A stretch of DNA of 64,000 nt from Chytridium lagenaria (GCA_025449115.1 JAHLKC010000076.1:1-64000); one strand, 5' to 3'; shown: positions 11,266 through 23,820, counted from the stretch's first letter. Notes: generated by a model from the letters alone, not told the origin. Program-made: numbers and translations.

Positions 11266-14200
11266 TCAATGGATTACCTTAGAACAATTCATCATCTTTG
11301 CATCATAAGTAAACTCACTTTCTTGGCTCTCTAAGCTTGAGGAGGAGAACAGATCCTTGAAAAGACAATGAGCTCTTTCTCCGGCGACAATCTTAAAGTG
11401 CTGGGCAAGTCGTTCAGCTTCCTTATGAAGACCTAAAACATCCTGAATCGCCGGTTTGACCTTTTTTAAACTCCGAGCGCGATCAAGCCAAACGCTGTAA
11501 CTTGGAATTAGTTCCATAACGAAACAAAAATGCCGAGCGACAAACAACAGTGCAACGAAAACTATATTTAGAATAACAAAAGTGAACGCCTACCGAAGAT
11601 CCTTTGAAAATTTCTTTTTTTGAGCTCCAGCAAGCAACCACTCTTCTTTGGAAGTGAATATGCACTCTATCACTGCAGATTCCAAGGCTAAGACCTCCGT
11701 CACATCCATGCTTCTAGGAAGGCCGTCAGAAGTCACAACGAACTCCGCATTTGTATAATGAACGCTCAATCCTATCAAGCTTACGAAAGCCGAAGCGGGC
11801 GGCTCGCAGCGAACTTCTTTTTTTGTACCCGACCAATCCCCAAGGGCTCCTTTCTTAAACCAACTCCCTGGCTCGCAATATTTAAAGGGTTTCGATTGCA
11901 TATATTGACAGGGAGGAAATCCCGACGTCTGACGCCTCTGCATGGCCAGCCTCTTTGCCGTTTCCTCTTCCTTCTTTCTTCTCGCAATGTTCTCGCAAGC
12001 TATTCTTTCCTTAAAAAAACTTGCGTTCACGTATCCATGCCGTTATGATAGCGAAAGCATCTGACTTTGAGAGACTTTTTCGCTGTCGACGTCTCAAAAA
12101 CCTCTTACAGGAAAGAGCAAGCTCATAGGGAGCAATTGCGTGCCCATCAATGGCCTGTAAAGCATCTCGAATTCTTCGCGACCGCGAGTTCACCTCAATC
12201 GTCAAATCAGGCGTTATGCTAAATGTCGCGTCGGCATCATTCAAACACAGTCCTACGATTAGGTCGCCATTTAAGACCTCGTTGACTTCATGTGACGCGG
12301 AAAGGTCTACTGCAGTGACTATGCCCTCGCTATTGAGAGAGAGATCCCGAATCTGGATTAAGAAAAACCCCGAGCCTCAAAAATGTTAATTTCTCTTTGC
12401 ATTCATGGAGATCTTTAAACACACGAAGAATTTGACGGATGGAGCTGATATCAAAAGCAAAATCTGCGACACGTCCTCGACCAAACTTTAGCAGAGGGAA
12501 CTGATGGCTGACCGTCAAAACTGCACTCAATGGTAGAATGCACGACGTAGAGGTCCGCAAGAGAATAATAGTGCAGACGTTCAGTAGCTCACGAAAGAAA
12601 ATTCCGTATTTAAAGTCCACCACAGCTTTGTCCTTCATCACATTCGACATTGCCTTTAAGAGGCTCACGCCAGAGCTCGCCACCTCGTACGGCGAGTCCT
12701 GGCACAGTACAAATACCGAATCATTGAAACGATGTGTCTCGGTAAACCCAATGGCTCACAAGCCGTTCTTAAATCTTCTTCAAAACTGGTTGGCGTTTTT
12801 TGAAGCTTCGCGAAGGCATGAGAGAGCCATCAGCGCTAAATCAACTCTCTTCTTGGTTTGGCTGCCAGCGCCTGTCTTTGGAAGAAGTTTCTGGACGGCC
12901 AAGCCACGAAAATCAGAAAACGTCGACAACCCCTTCTGCAGAGATTGAGAAAGGAACCCCCCACGAACTGATGTAACGTCATTCTTCCACTCAAGCATGA
13001 TATTCAGAAGATTGGATGGCCATCCAACACATGGCTGACCTAAAGTGCAGATCATTCCCCCAGCTTGGACTCTCGCCACAAGAACCTCTGCTTGCAATCT
13101 GTAGGTATCTAAACTTCACGGTAGTCTTGAAAGTTCAGAACGGAGTGAACCGCATCATCAAGAGAAAACAAATAATTGAAAAACACCGAGGAAAGGCTAG
13201 GTACGATGGCATCCACAATATGTCTTGCGGACAGGTGCTCATCATTTGTTTGAAAGCTGATTTCTTTAACCGCCTGCAGACGTTTTCGACGCAGAGAAAT
13301 GGAATCCGTTAAGCTTCCATCACAACTGAATCCCAGGACCGCTAGTATTGTGTTCAACGGGGAATGGCCGACTTCATGCATTGCCATCTTAAGGTCGACC
13401 AGCAATTTCAAAAGGAACAGGCATGGCTAATGTCATTCAATACCCGGCGAATATCTTCAAAACTTTGAACTTCTCTAGCTTTATGAGCAAGCCTTGATCC
13501 CGCCAAAGCTCGCAGGAGAGTGAAAGAATCCCTAACGTTTCATCCAAGCTCCAAGCTCTCGTAGTAAGATCCCCCAAAGCCTCCCACGACGAATCGGGTG
13601 CAGAATCGAAGCTTACGAATATACGTTGAAAACTCCTGAGGAGAGACATACGATAGCAGATATTCTTAGGCAGCTGATGCCCCCAAGAAGCTAAAACATT
13701 ATCGATCAACTTGAGGTTCCCGCATACGGTGTCTAGATCGGGATTGTCGAGAAACATACAGTCCAAAATATACTCTTCCCAGCATTCGAGGGCTATAACT
13801 ATTTAGGAACGAAGGGTTAACATCGCAACTTCATATTAATAAAAGGAACTCAGCATTACTCTTACTTATCAGGTTCTCACGACCAAAACTTTTGCCGGAC
13901 TCAGCGCCAGCCATGTAGAGGTGGGCAGCCTCGAATGGCATGTACAGATTATGTCTATACACGTCGGCCGCATCAGTTACCCTCCCTTGTTCCCCGAGAT
14001 ATTCCGCTAACATCAAAAATAGACTGCAAAGACGGCGTTATTGATTCATAAATAAAAAGAAAGATAATTGAAATGAAACATTTACCCATTCTCTTGAAGA
14101 AATTTTGTAAACATTCCGCTGCTAGCACTTTTTTCAAGTTCAATAAAGGCAGATTCTGCGAACGGCAGAGAAAGACGGACTCGAACGTCTTTTGGCATCC

Positions 14201-17200
14201 TTACATACAATTGGCCAAGCTTCGTCAACCCTCTCCTCCACAGGTGTCCTTTTTTACCAATTTTCCAAAATACGCAGGCCAATGCTGAAAAGTTTCCAAA
14301 CAATCGACTGCTCTTGAATAATTTCGCGCTTGTCCAAAATAATCGCTAGCACGCAAATAATCTTGACACTTCCAAGCAGCCTCGCCGGCTTTTTCGATCT
14401 GACCTGCTTTCTGTAAAAGTTTAATTCGCACAAGCACAGCTGTGCCTTACCTCGAACATATGTGAGGCCTCTATATACTCCGCAGCACGAGAGAAGCATT
14501 CTCCAGCTTGATTAAACATGGCTGCAATATCAGGGTTCCACTCATCGTCCACCTCTGCCGCTGCCATTTCCGCGTCAACCGCACGTTGCCATGCCTCTGC
14601 TAATAAAATATTCTGATCCACTTCCTTAGACCTTCTTATCGCCTTCTCGTTTCTGAAACATTTTTAAAGCATTTCCAAAGTCCCCACGCTGCATAAACTC
14701 CATACCCTTTGCTTTCCAGCTGCTTGCTTCAGCCTTTTTTAAGCAAGTATTGGCATGGTCGATACGGTGATTAACAGAATCAGAGTTTTCCATGCGTTTC
14801 TCATCTTTGAGATGCTGGATGGCAATTCTAAAATCTTTTGGGTCATTGGAAAGGGTGCCGCGCCGTATGAAGTGGGCACCTTTCTCCTTCAACTCTTCGA
14901 CGGCCTTTCTCAAGCAAGCCTTTGCCTCCTCGATTCGGCAACAGACGTCTTCCGAATACACATGTCGATTCGCCTCACTGAGATACAGAATGGCGTTTTT
15001 AAAAATCATTGGAATTCAGTGATTTTTCACCCTTCGCTTCCCAAAATCCCGCATTAGCGATCATCAACAATTCGTCAAGATGAGGAGAATTATTGATAGA
15101 CTCATTTGAGCGAAGAAAATCAATAGCCTCTTCAAATTTCTTGGAATCTATCAAAGACACGGCAGCGGTGCGAATATCCGTCAATAACTGCGTCTGAGTT
15201 TCGACACCTTTTCGAGATGCATCTGCATCATTTGCCGAAACCATAGAATCCGTTGAAGTCGCAGATGACGGGACATCGGTAGATACGTTTCCCGGAATTT
15301 GGTCGATGACATTCCGGTGTAGTATTCCAACCTTCTAGTGACTTTTCACCTTTCGCTTTCCAAAGCCCCGCATCAGCGATCATCAACAATTCGTCAAGAT
15401 GAGGAGAATTAATGATAGACTCCTTTGAGCGAAGAAAACTAATGGCCTCTTCAAATTTCTCGGGATCTATCAAAGACACGGCAGCGGTGCGAATATCCGT
15501 CAATAGCTGCGTCTGAGCTTCGACGCCTTCTTGGGGTGCATCTGCATCATTTGCCGAAACTATAGAAATCGTTGAAGCCTCAGATGTTAACGCCACCGTA
15601 GTACTCGCGACATCGGTAGAAACGATCACAGATTTTGGTCGATTACATTCCGGTTTACTACTCCGGCCATCGGAATCGTTGCCATATATGCAAAGCAGAC
15701 CTTTTTTTTCTAACCAAGATAAAAGGCGCCACGAGGTGACATCCGCCGGGAATCGTGTACTTCCTCAAGAATCCAAAGCTGGGTAAATATTAGCGACAGC
15801 AAGCGTAATTGTGGAAAGCAGTATAACTATTTTTCTTAAAAAAAAAAAAGACGGAACAATTACTGTACCCGTTGTCGAGCTCTAGTTATTGCGGTATAAA
15901 AAATCCTTAACTCCAGAAGAAGCCCAAAAATTTGTTCGGCGGGTGCAAGCGAATCCTTACGAACGCATTTGGCAAAACTTTCCCAAATCCTCTCAGTATC
16001 AGGTCCCGTGAAGAAGGAATGAAGAATAACATTATTAAATTCCATTCCTAGCGTCACATTAAAATCTGTTGCAGCAGGAACGAAACGTACCTTTCACTTC
16101 ACCAACCGTCATTACTAAAGCTGTAGTTCCGACATCCTTATTAATCCTTTCACGATCATCAACTGTACGAACAAGAATAACAGTTTCAGGCCCGAACCCC
16201 TCTTTCTTGCTCAATTCGTTTAAAACCACGTCCGGTTTCGTGTCTCGAACCCATACTGGTAGAGGACCATCAATTTGGCCGATATCTGCTGGCATCCGAT
16301 CAACAGCCTCAGGAAATACTTGGTGTATGATATTAAGCACCTCAGCGGCAAGTCTTAGAATACCATCATGAGATCGATCTTGTTTTTAAAAAAGGGAGAG
16401 ATTGATAAGAAGACTCGACAGCTTGCTAAATAGGAAAACGCAATAGTCTTGGGGGTACACTCACAATTCTTTCGGAGCGAAAAAGTTTTTGGATGCATAG
16501 TTTCTGTATAAGTCCCCTTTTGCATCTTTCCCTTAAAAAGTTGATAGGTCAAACTTCCTAGTTCCTGGAAGCGAAATGCTGAGCCTGGGGCAATGGTCTG
16601 AGCCGTGTCTCCAGCAAATAAAAGGCCCTCAAATGGTGAGCAGCAGAGAGACATGAGGAGGCGCAATTCTGACATTGTTAAATCTTGGACTTCGTCGATG
16701 TATATTTCATCAAAAGGTTTGCCAACAAAATCCGCCTTTGAAATCGCTCGAATAACAGAGTTGACGCTAGTGTAATCAAAAAGGAAAGGTTAAAACAAGT
16801 TTTAGAAACCAATTGTTACATGTCCAGAAAGTCCTGCGTTTTGCCCTTCTTTTCTTGATACGCCTTAAATGCACCATAAAGTTCTTCTCGCAAACCCACA
16901 AAACACCGATGCTTCCTCTCCGATAAGGCCATGTATGATTCACAGGTAAGATATCCATTAGCTGAAAAAGCCGCGTCGTTTGATCCCTTAATAATCCCCA
17001 TTATCTCATTAAATGACAAATGATCATCAAAATTTAGACCCTTATTAGCCTTCTTGAAGAGGTTGCGAAACCGGCGAAACTCGATGTCTGCATATGAAAT
17101 CGAAGATCCCTTTCCTTTTCCAAGGTACGCGTTTGCGGCCATGCTTAAAAACTTTTTAAATGAAACAAAGAGCGGGAAATGCGCTGACGTGAGATCTGTT

Positions 17201-18361
17201 AAAGAGTCCGGAAGTGATCTCTCGGCAAAGTCAAATCTTAATCCGGGTTGTTCTTCAGTAGGAGGAGTGATATGATGTGATGTCGGCATGACAAAATCAT
17301 CACTATCTAAGGAACGAAGAGCCAAGGCAATTCGTTCGTCTTCGGGTAAGCTCCGCAGTGAATGACACAGCTCTGAAAAGTGTTTTTTGACAAAGGAACA
17401 AAATCCAGGAGACGATGTAATGAAGACCTGGCGAAGCGAAGTGGCAGAAGGAGGGAAACCGCGTCCAATGAACGTAATGTATCTGAGGAGCATTCGATGC
17501 ACGATGCAGCTGGTTTTACCCGTGCCAGATCTTCCTTGGACAAACATAGAGCGAGAGCAGTGAGTGATCTCGGACTCCTCGTAATTCATTTGAAAAGGAA
17601 ATGATGCCGACGGTGACGAAGAAAGCAAAAATCTTACAACAGGCTAAGATACTAATTAGAAAATACTTTATACTTCAACAAATACCAAAGAGAATCTTGT
17701 AAACTAGTAAATACGTTAGTATAGGTGCAAAAGACCACAGCGGTTACCGTGAGAACTCCGGAAACATTCAATACCGTATCCTGCGCCGATTCACTTTCAT
17801 TTCCTCGATGAAGTGAAACAACATGGCTTCCTTCGCCGCCGTCGTCTTCAAAATCAAGAGGAAAATCACCCCTTTGCTTACACCTCGAGATTCGATCTGG
17901 CGAGAGCACGCTGTGATAACTAGAAATAACCGCTTCGATTCGATCAACATCCTCAACAGTGCGATATCCCAGACTTTGATAAACTGCCTCCACTGTTCCC
18001 GAACCTCGCACCATTCCACATCAATCTGCCAAATAATTCGCAAGTTTTTCTACACAAAGTAATCCATGCCTTAATAGAATGAATGAAGGAAAGAAATACA
18101 AGGACATGGAGAAAGGCTTCATACCAATACGCGCCCTCGATAGATTGGGACCTTAAAATGAGCCCCTTTCCCCCAAGGCTTCTTCAAATGCCATGTCCAA
18201 CTTCCTTCGGCTAAGGCCTTTAAACTTCTCAAAATGGGTACATGGACGCTATGAAGTCTTTTCCAGTGGTCTATTGCGACCATCGACAAGTATATACTCC
18301 ATACTTCCTTCTCAAAGATGTCCAGCGACATAGCGTTATGAGCGATACTGTCCATCGACAT
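11266..18361 (-). CDS. TRANK1-like protein: UvrD-type helicase domain plus TPR-like repeats
   Basis: Large multi-exon gene related to TPR-and-ankyrin-repeat protein 1 (UvrD/Rep-like superfamily 1 helicases). Order from the N-terminus: a lead-in segment with GSWTWHLKKPWGKG and WQIDVEW..FIKVWDI; Walker A GRSGTGKTSCIVHRM (about 17555-17510); Walker B IYIDEVQDLTMSEL (about 16715-16670); the motif III-like GDTAQTIAPG; the C-terminal helicase motif FYTAITRARQRV (about 15900-15860); then FPADVTSWRLLSWLEKKGLL. A long helical TPR-like region follows down to the stop at 11266. ATPase and helicase motifs look intact; the substrate is unknown. The first Met (18361) follows an in-frame stop, so it is a good start. 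One frame change is needed near 17970 (IKVWDI to RTVEDVDRIEA). A 319-bp internal duplication lies near 15.0-15.6 kb. Downstream exon borders are not all resolved. Confidence 0.8.
15010..15630 (-). repeat. 319-bp tandem duplication inside the TRANK1-like gene
   Basis: Two near-identical coding units on the minus strand, offset by 319 bp (for example TCTGCATCATTTGCCG at 15222 and 15541). Both encode SANDADA..LLTDIRTAAVSLID, then FEEAI.FLRS and PHLDELLMIA, differing at only a few residues. This adds one extra TPR-like helical unit. Confidence 0.85.
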
Positions 18362-18698
18362 AGCTTTAATTGTACAGCAGACTTTACTATTTTATTACCA
18401 GGGGAGGGATTAGGGGTTATTCCTCCACTCGCCCGTGATGTCTCCCATTGAAATTGAAGAGTCACATAAAACCGGGATAAGTACGGGAATATCAGGTTAC
18501 AGGTACATGAATGATGGGCACATGGGGTGACGGGGTAGGAAGAACAGAGTCGTTAGAGGGTGGGAAGAAAGGTTACACAGATGGTTTTGCAAATATGCGC
18601 TAAAAATGCTACCTACACATGAACGGGTTTATTTATGGTATCAACCCTGCCAAAAAAATAACATACAACACAAAAAAATAACATACAACACAAGAAAT
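18362..18698. other. Short intergenic region
   Basis: About 340 bp between the helicase start and the stop of the small secreted-protein gene. It should hold the helicase promoter. No other feature seen. Confidence 0.5.
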
Positions 18699-18890
18699 TC
18701 ATCGTCGACCAACAACAGTCCCATCAACATCCATCAAAGGCTCAGGCTCTAACAAGGCTTCAACGGTTCCCAATTCTTGTTCACTGATGGCGGCAGGTTC
18801 GGCTTGGGCAGCACCTCCTGGTATGGGTGCAGCGAGGGAGACGGTGGTGAGGGCGACGAGGAGGAGAAGGAATGAGGTGAAAGATTTCAT
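18699..18890 (-). CDS. Small secreted protein, 63 residues
   Basis: Single-exon gene for a short secreted peptide. The signal peptide is clear (MKSFTSFLLLLVALTTVSLAA). It is followed by about 40 residues that are acidic and Ala/Pro/Glu-rich, ending in GTVVGRR. No cysteine occurs after the signal, so it is not a disulfide-stabilised effector type. The general plan (signal peptide, then an acidic ISEQELGTVEALLEPEP segment) resembles the start of the neighbouring gene at 19755-20578 (SEDLSTLFESPDDEP), so the two may be related, one now reduced to its propeptide-like part. A TATA box sits about 60 bp upstream. Function unknown. Confidence 0.7.
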   Translation of the reverse strand: MKSFTSFLLLLVALTTVSLAAPIPGGAAQAEPAAISEQELGTVEALLEPEPLMDVDGTVVGRR

Positions 18891-18950
18891 TTTGCTTGGG
18901 TTGGTGATCGAGATGCGGTGTTTAGATGTTGATGTAGAGATTGTTTGTCC

Positions 18951-18958
18951 TTTATATA
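18951..18958 (-). promoter_or_regulatory. TATA box of the 63-residue secreted-protein gene
   Basis: TATATAAA on the minus strand, about 60 bp upstream of the start codon at 18888-18890. Sequence and spacing fit a core promoter with a short leader. Confidence 0.6.
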
Positions 18959-19667
18959 CGCGTGGAAGGCGGTTTGTTTCAGATGTCGTAAATATTATTT
19001 ATGAAACAAAATAATTGTTTTGGTGTGCGGCGATGTGTGGAGGCCAATCAATGTAGTCCGCTACGTGTGTGGACCTTTATTTGAAGAAAGGCCAAGAGTG
19101 ATCAAGTGGGAATGTTTCGGGAGTAAATAAATGAAATTACTATTATATACAAGCAATCTGAACTATAATTTAGTGATTTAATGACCGTTGCTAGCAAAAT
19201 GAAACATCTGGAGCTGGAAAGAGCATATGATTATCTCGGGGATGCAAATCAAACTTGGAATTACTGGTGTTTTGTCTTGTGAAATCTTCACGTATACATG
19301 CATTTCACATTTCACTTCCGTTTCATTTTACGGTGATTAGGCTATAAGAAATAGATGCAATTTTAGTTAAAGTAACGCGTCATTCAATCCAAAATATAAG
19401 AATATGGCTTTACAATAATTAAGAGTCACATTTAGACAAATCGCCGGTCACTAATAAACTTTTCTATAGTTTTAATTCTTATCAGGTTTATCTCTTTTTT
19501 TCTTTCTTTTCCAAATGTCATTTCATAAGGATGGTTTCAAGCAACTAGTGTGTGTGTTATTTTCTTAAACGCGATTTGCATTGGACGTCAAAGTGGGCTC
19601 ACAGGAATAGCCTCATAAAGAAAGGATAGAGTGCTTAAAGCATGAATTTTAATAATAACAAATTAAC

Positions 19668-19694
<27 letters not shown>
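19668..19694. repeat. poly-A run
   Basis: 27 consecutive A bases, 60 bp past the stop codon of the minus-strand secreted-protein gene. Confidence 0.9.
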
Positions 19695-19698
<4 letters not shown>

Positions 19699-19754
19699 AC
19701 AGGCCGGGTTCCAATAGCCTCAGGAAGAGTAAGACCGGAGGAACGCAGGTTATC

Positions 19755-20578
19755 TTAAATCTTTTCCCAAGTGAACACTGTGTTCCCTCCTCTGACACCA
19801 CCCACAGCCGTCACGCTTCCAGGCGTCACACCACACTTCAAAAAGTAAACACGTGTGACCGCTTGAATACGTCCTTTACTCAACACCATGGGTCCAGTGG
19901 TTCCAGCCACACCATCGATTCTCATACGACAGGTGCCGAATTGACCAAATACAGAGGTGGAGTTGGAGCGGAGGACTTCAATGGGTTTAGCGATACCGGT
20001 GCCGAGGGCGAGCATGGCACGGTTACACTGCAGGAATTGCGGGTGTTAGAATGAGGTGAGGGGAGAACGTGAAGAAGGGGTGGTTACTTACGTCTCGCCT
20101 TGGATTTGAGTGGAGGGGTTTGTGCAAACAGGGTTTGAGACGACCGAATCAACGTCGCCGGTCTGCTTCTGGGATCACGGAAGCCAATGTTGGAAACGGT
20201 ATCCGCGACTTTCTGTTGTCGGCGACGCAATTGCGGCACGGGAGTGGTGTCCTCCATGTCCTCATCCTCTTCCTCGACATCCTCAACATCCTCGACAGCA
20301 GGAGATGCTTCATCTTGGACGGGTGTGTCATCTTCATCGTCATCGTCAAAGAGGAATTGATCGGATTCAAGGATATCGGTTGGATCGGATTCGATGGGGA
20401 CGAGGATGTCGACGGGTTCATCGTCTGGGGATTCGAAGAGGGTTGAGAGGTCTTCTGAGGCTATGGCTGTGCCATCATTGTTGAGGGAAGCGGAGAGTTG
20501 AGGGGCGGGGATGGAGAGGGTTGTTGTGGTATAAGCTGCGAGGATGACAGCGAGGAGGCAGGACTTCATGGAAGGCAT
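19755..20578 (-). CDS. Secreted protein with acidic propeptide-like region
   Basis: Two-exon gene. Exon 1 (from 20578; a second Met lies three residues later) encodes a signal peptide (MKSCLLAVILAAYTTTTLS), then a strongly acidic stretch rich in Asp/Glu, ending at a basic cluster PQLRRRQQK that could be a kexin-type cleavage site. Exon 2 (about 20020-19755) encodes a Gly/Ser/Val-rich domain with NRAMLALGTGIAKPIEV, FGQFGTCRMRIDGV and GVRGGNTVFTWEKI, carrying three cysteines. The intron lies at about 20092-20025 with a CTAAC branch-like site. The last part of exon 1 makes best protein sense in another frame (VSNPVCTNPSTQIQGET), so a frame change near 20170-20200 is likely and the exact join is unresolved. 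No family recognised. Secretion and processing are inferred from composition. Confidence 0.6.
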
Positions 20579-21419
20579 TGTTAAAAGGATATAAAACTTT
20601 GGAATTGGAGGTGAGAGATAAAGGGAGGTTAATCAGTGTTGTTCCTTTTTATATGACAGTGGGTCGTAGCCGGCGTGAACCAATTACAATTACCCGTGAC
20701 GGAACGGATTGTCTGAGAGTCGGGGTTACGTGTGCTTTGTTATGGATGTTTTTTGTTTCAGACGATGGACGCTTCCACGACCGCCATTGGTGATGCATGC
20801 CGCAGTACATATGGCGGTAGGTCACGCCTAGACGTGAATCCGGCCTAAAAAGTAAGGATGGTGATTGTTTTGACAAATAAATATTTGGAAAAAACATCCA
20901 AAAAGGAACCTAAGCAGTATAAATTCATGTTGACGAAGACTTCAGTATCTGAGGATTGGAAAATCAAGAGCTATTGGGCAGATGGGTAGCTTTCCATTAG
21001 GACCATTGCTCGAAAGATTGTCAATGAAAAGCCAGGACTCTAATCCACTCTTGCGCTTATAAAATGGGTTGGACGGTGGTTTATGTAAAGGATTGCAGTC
21101 AATGCCATATATATATGGATATGTTGATAAAGCTTCGCAGCTGAAAACTAAGAGAATGCCAGACGCATTGTGTTAAAGTTGAGATATAGAGAATTGTTTT
21201 ACGTTGTAAAATGCCTGTGGTGTTCAAATATATTGCAAAGAGCTGCGGCTGAGCGCTAACGTCGGGTTAGAGCAGGTATATTATTGAGTTTAATAATGAA
21301 AGTTCTTCGTGCCTCTTAAGTCGTGCTTCTAGAAATATATCTCAACGATGAGTTGATTGGAGAAATGCCGGCCGATGCATGCACCTAATGCGCGCCTTAT
21401 AGAACAAGCACAAAAAAAC
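20579..21419. other. Intergenic region
   Basis: About 0.8 kb between divergent units. Apart from the TATA-like box near its left edge nothing specific is seen. Confidence 0.5.
20646..20655 (-). promoter_or_regulatory. TATA-like box of the acidic secreted-protein gene
   Basis: CATATAAAAA on the minus strand, about 70 bp before the start codon, similar in spacing to the TATA box of the small secreted gene nearby. Confidence 0.5.
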
Positions 21420-22207
21420 CAAAACGTACCCTTAATAAATGTCATGCTCTTAGCCACCCTCGCAGCCTTCACCTTCGAATTCCTTTCCTTACTCCCTCCG
21501 ATCTCCGCATCCACTATCCCAGTCCATCCAACCCCCACCCTCCGGACTCGCGACGTCATCCAACAACAATTCACCCTCCGATGGTCGGACGATTTCAGCG
21601 GCCCCCAGATCAGCACGACGACATGGCGTTTAGAGAACGAGATATAATGTGAATGGGTAAGGCGATTTCGCGACCCGAGAACGCATGGGTGAGGGATGAG
21701 ATGTTATGTATAAAGTTCAAATATGAGACGTTGGAGGCCTGGTGGAGAGAGTTATACGGGGTTAACGTTGGCGGAGGGAGATTTTTGAAGCGAGGTTGAG
21801 GAATCCTGTTGCACGTAAGCTATTTTCCTTGTGAAAGAGCAAAATAAGGAAAGGTAAAAACTTTTGTTTGTTGTTGATTCATCTGTCAAGGAGATTTGCA
21901 TTTTGCGGTAGAGACGTTTAGCCCGGCGATCCCTTCTATCACTCGCACGGAATTCACGATAGCAGAGTTCACGTCGTCCACGTTTCCTAGTCTCATCACA
22001 AGCGGGGTGTTCAATCATTTCTCTGCAGCACCAAAACGCAAGCTCATTCACAACAGTATCGGAACACCGCGAAGTCCTATTCGAAGCGTTCCATTCCCCA
22101 GTGTACATTGGTCGACGGATTTTCACACGATAGCGGTGGATCAATGGCGGGGTCGTGATAGTTTGCGGTTTTACGTTGACGTGGAAGTGAGTGGACCAGT
22201 GTTATAA
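21420..22207 (+). pseudogene. GH16-family beta-glucanase-like remnant, first copy
   Basis: Fragments of a glycoside hydrolase family 16 protein lie in order but in different frames with stops. They are a hydrophobic leader, WSDDFSGPQISTTTWRLEN (the GH16 opening), a partial FEARLRNPVA strand, an intron ending near 21890, EFTIAEF where the family has the catalytic ExDxxE motif, TSGVFNHF, and STDFHTIAV..DSLRFYVD. In the catalytic motif the Asp is replaced by Thr, and several in-frame stops occur (for example after RLENEI), so this copy is unlikely to encode an active enzyme. GH16 enzymes act on beta-1,3 or mixed-link glucans in cell walls. Confidence 0.55.
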
Positions 22208-22569
22208 TTTCGGCCAGAGAGGGCGAGTATCACGCACAACCATGAACTTGATTGTTCAAAGACGCAGTCCACCCCATCTCAAGATGTTCTCCAGACAATG
22301 CGCTAGGTGATAGCTATTGAAGACGAAGATGGTACCATTATAGAGGCGCTACCTGAGCAAGGGCTCGCGTTTATGACGAGACGGAGTAGTAATAGGTGGC
22401 GTGTCTTTTGAGTTGAGAACGTGGAGGAAGGATGCGGCAAAGCGTCATCCAATCTCGGAAGTGGTAGGGCGATCCGAGAGCATATATAGGAAAGAGAGAG
22501 ACGCTGTACGCGAGGGCAAAGTGATGATGCAGAGGGTAGGGTGATTTTGGTTGTGCAGGTGAGGGATGG

Positions 22570-23130
22570 ATTTTCAAATTGGGGCGAGGAGGACGAGTGA
22601 TCCGCCGCGGTGGTGTCGAGGAATATGTTTGGGTTTGGTTTGTATAAGATTAGGTTGAAGGCTCCGGATGCAAGTAAGTTTTTTTTTTCTCTTTTCTTTG
22701 AATGTTTTTTGATAAGAATAGAATATAATTTTAGTTCTTTTTGCGTGCTTTCTATTTCATAAAGGTGGGATCCGTATCGCGTTTACATAATCAGATCAGG
22801 TCAACAACACGCAGTCCTATAATGTCCTCACGATTCTCGATTTAAAAACACGTCTACGTCAAACCTACCGCTCGAACGCCACCGCCTTTTACACGTCTCA
22901 ACGTCCATTCAACCCTCCCGATCGACCTCCAAATCGTTGAAAACAAATTGGGTCTTCCTCATTACATATGAAAGATGCAGACAGTGAGCGCTGAGTGGCG
23001 GCCAGAAACACATTGAGGTTTTATGTGAAATGGGAAGCAGGTTGGAGGTGTTAAGAGTTGGCCTAGCACGGTGAAAGGATTTGGAAATGGGAGACTTGGA
23101 GTGAATGTACCTATGGACACTTGATGATTA
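22570..23130 (+). pseudogene. GH16-family remnant, second copy
   Basis: A second set of GH16-like pieces follows: SRNMFGFGLYKIRLKAPDAS (family FGxGxYExRxKAP strand) at about 22617-22672 and TVSAEWRPETH..NGKQVGG (family WTPDxIRFYVDG) at about 22980-23045. Both are interrupted by stops. Because the equivalent of the second motif is already present near 22100 in the upstream remnant, this is more likely a second decayed copy than a continuation. Confidence 0.45.
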
Positions 23131-23465
23131 CCCACCTGATGATATGATTGTGTTAGGACAAGAATGCGATGATGGATATACTATGGCTTAAACCCTATTT
23201 TATTTCGACTTATAATTATTTTTTTAGTTTTAGTTTTAGTTTGTTTTTTCGTAAGTATTTTATTTACTTTTTACTAGTTGAGAGAGGTATATACCTTCGT
23301 ACGTAGGTATTGATGTACCAACCACCAAGGTTTATATCAAAATGAAATAAATTAAAGAGAATGGTCACACAGCCTTTACTGTGTAACATTAATGTATAAT
23401 TTAGGAAAAAAAAGAGAGGCGTCGCTCACTATATATTGAATTGATTCACTGTCAAGGCATTAATT
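23131..23465. other. AT-rich intergenic region
   Basis: AT-rich sequence with TTTTAGTT repeats near 23220-23240 and no gene. Confidence 0.5.
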
Positions 23466-23790
23466 GGTGAGCGACGACGACGACGACGACGACGGCGATG
23501 ACGGCGACGACGAAAGGGAAAAGAGAGGGGAATATTCCTGCATCGCCATCACCATCATCATTGTCATCATCATCATCCTTTTCATCATCATCATCATCAT
23601 CAGCATCATCACCTTCATCTTCATCACTACCTCTTCATCGTACCCATCTCTATTCAAAGAAGAAGAAGTTTGATCAGCATTATCATCAACAGACACATCA
23701 GCAAAAGATGCAATCATCAATATCATCATCATCAGCATCATCATCGTCATCATCGTTATTGCTCTCATCATCACTCTCATCATCATCATC
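23466..23790. repeat. GAC and TCA trinucleotide microsatellites
   Basis: A block of GAC units (about 23466-23512) is followed by long, interrupted ATC/TCA arrays to about 23790, directly upstream of the kelch gene start. Open frames here on both strands are Asp, Ser, His or Met runs made by the repeat and are not supported as genes. Confidence 0.8.
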
Positions 23791-23820
23791 AAGTTCACAC
23801 CTACATTCACGCTATACAAA

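Larger units (their letters stand above)
18891..19754. other. Intergenic region with A run
   Basis: AT-rich, about 0.86 kb. It holds the promoter of the small secreted gene and the 3' end of the next gene, with a 27-base A run at 19668-19694. No gene seen. Confidence 0.6.
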
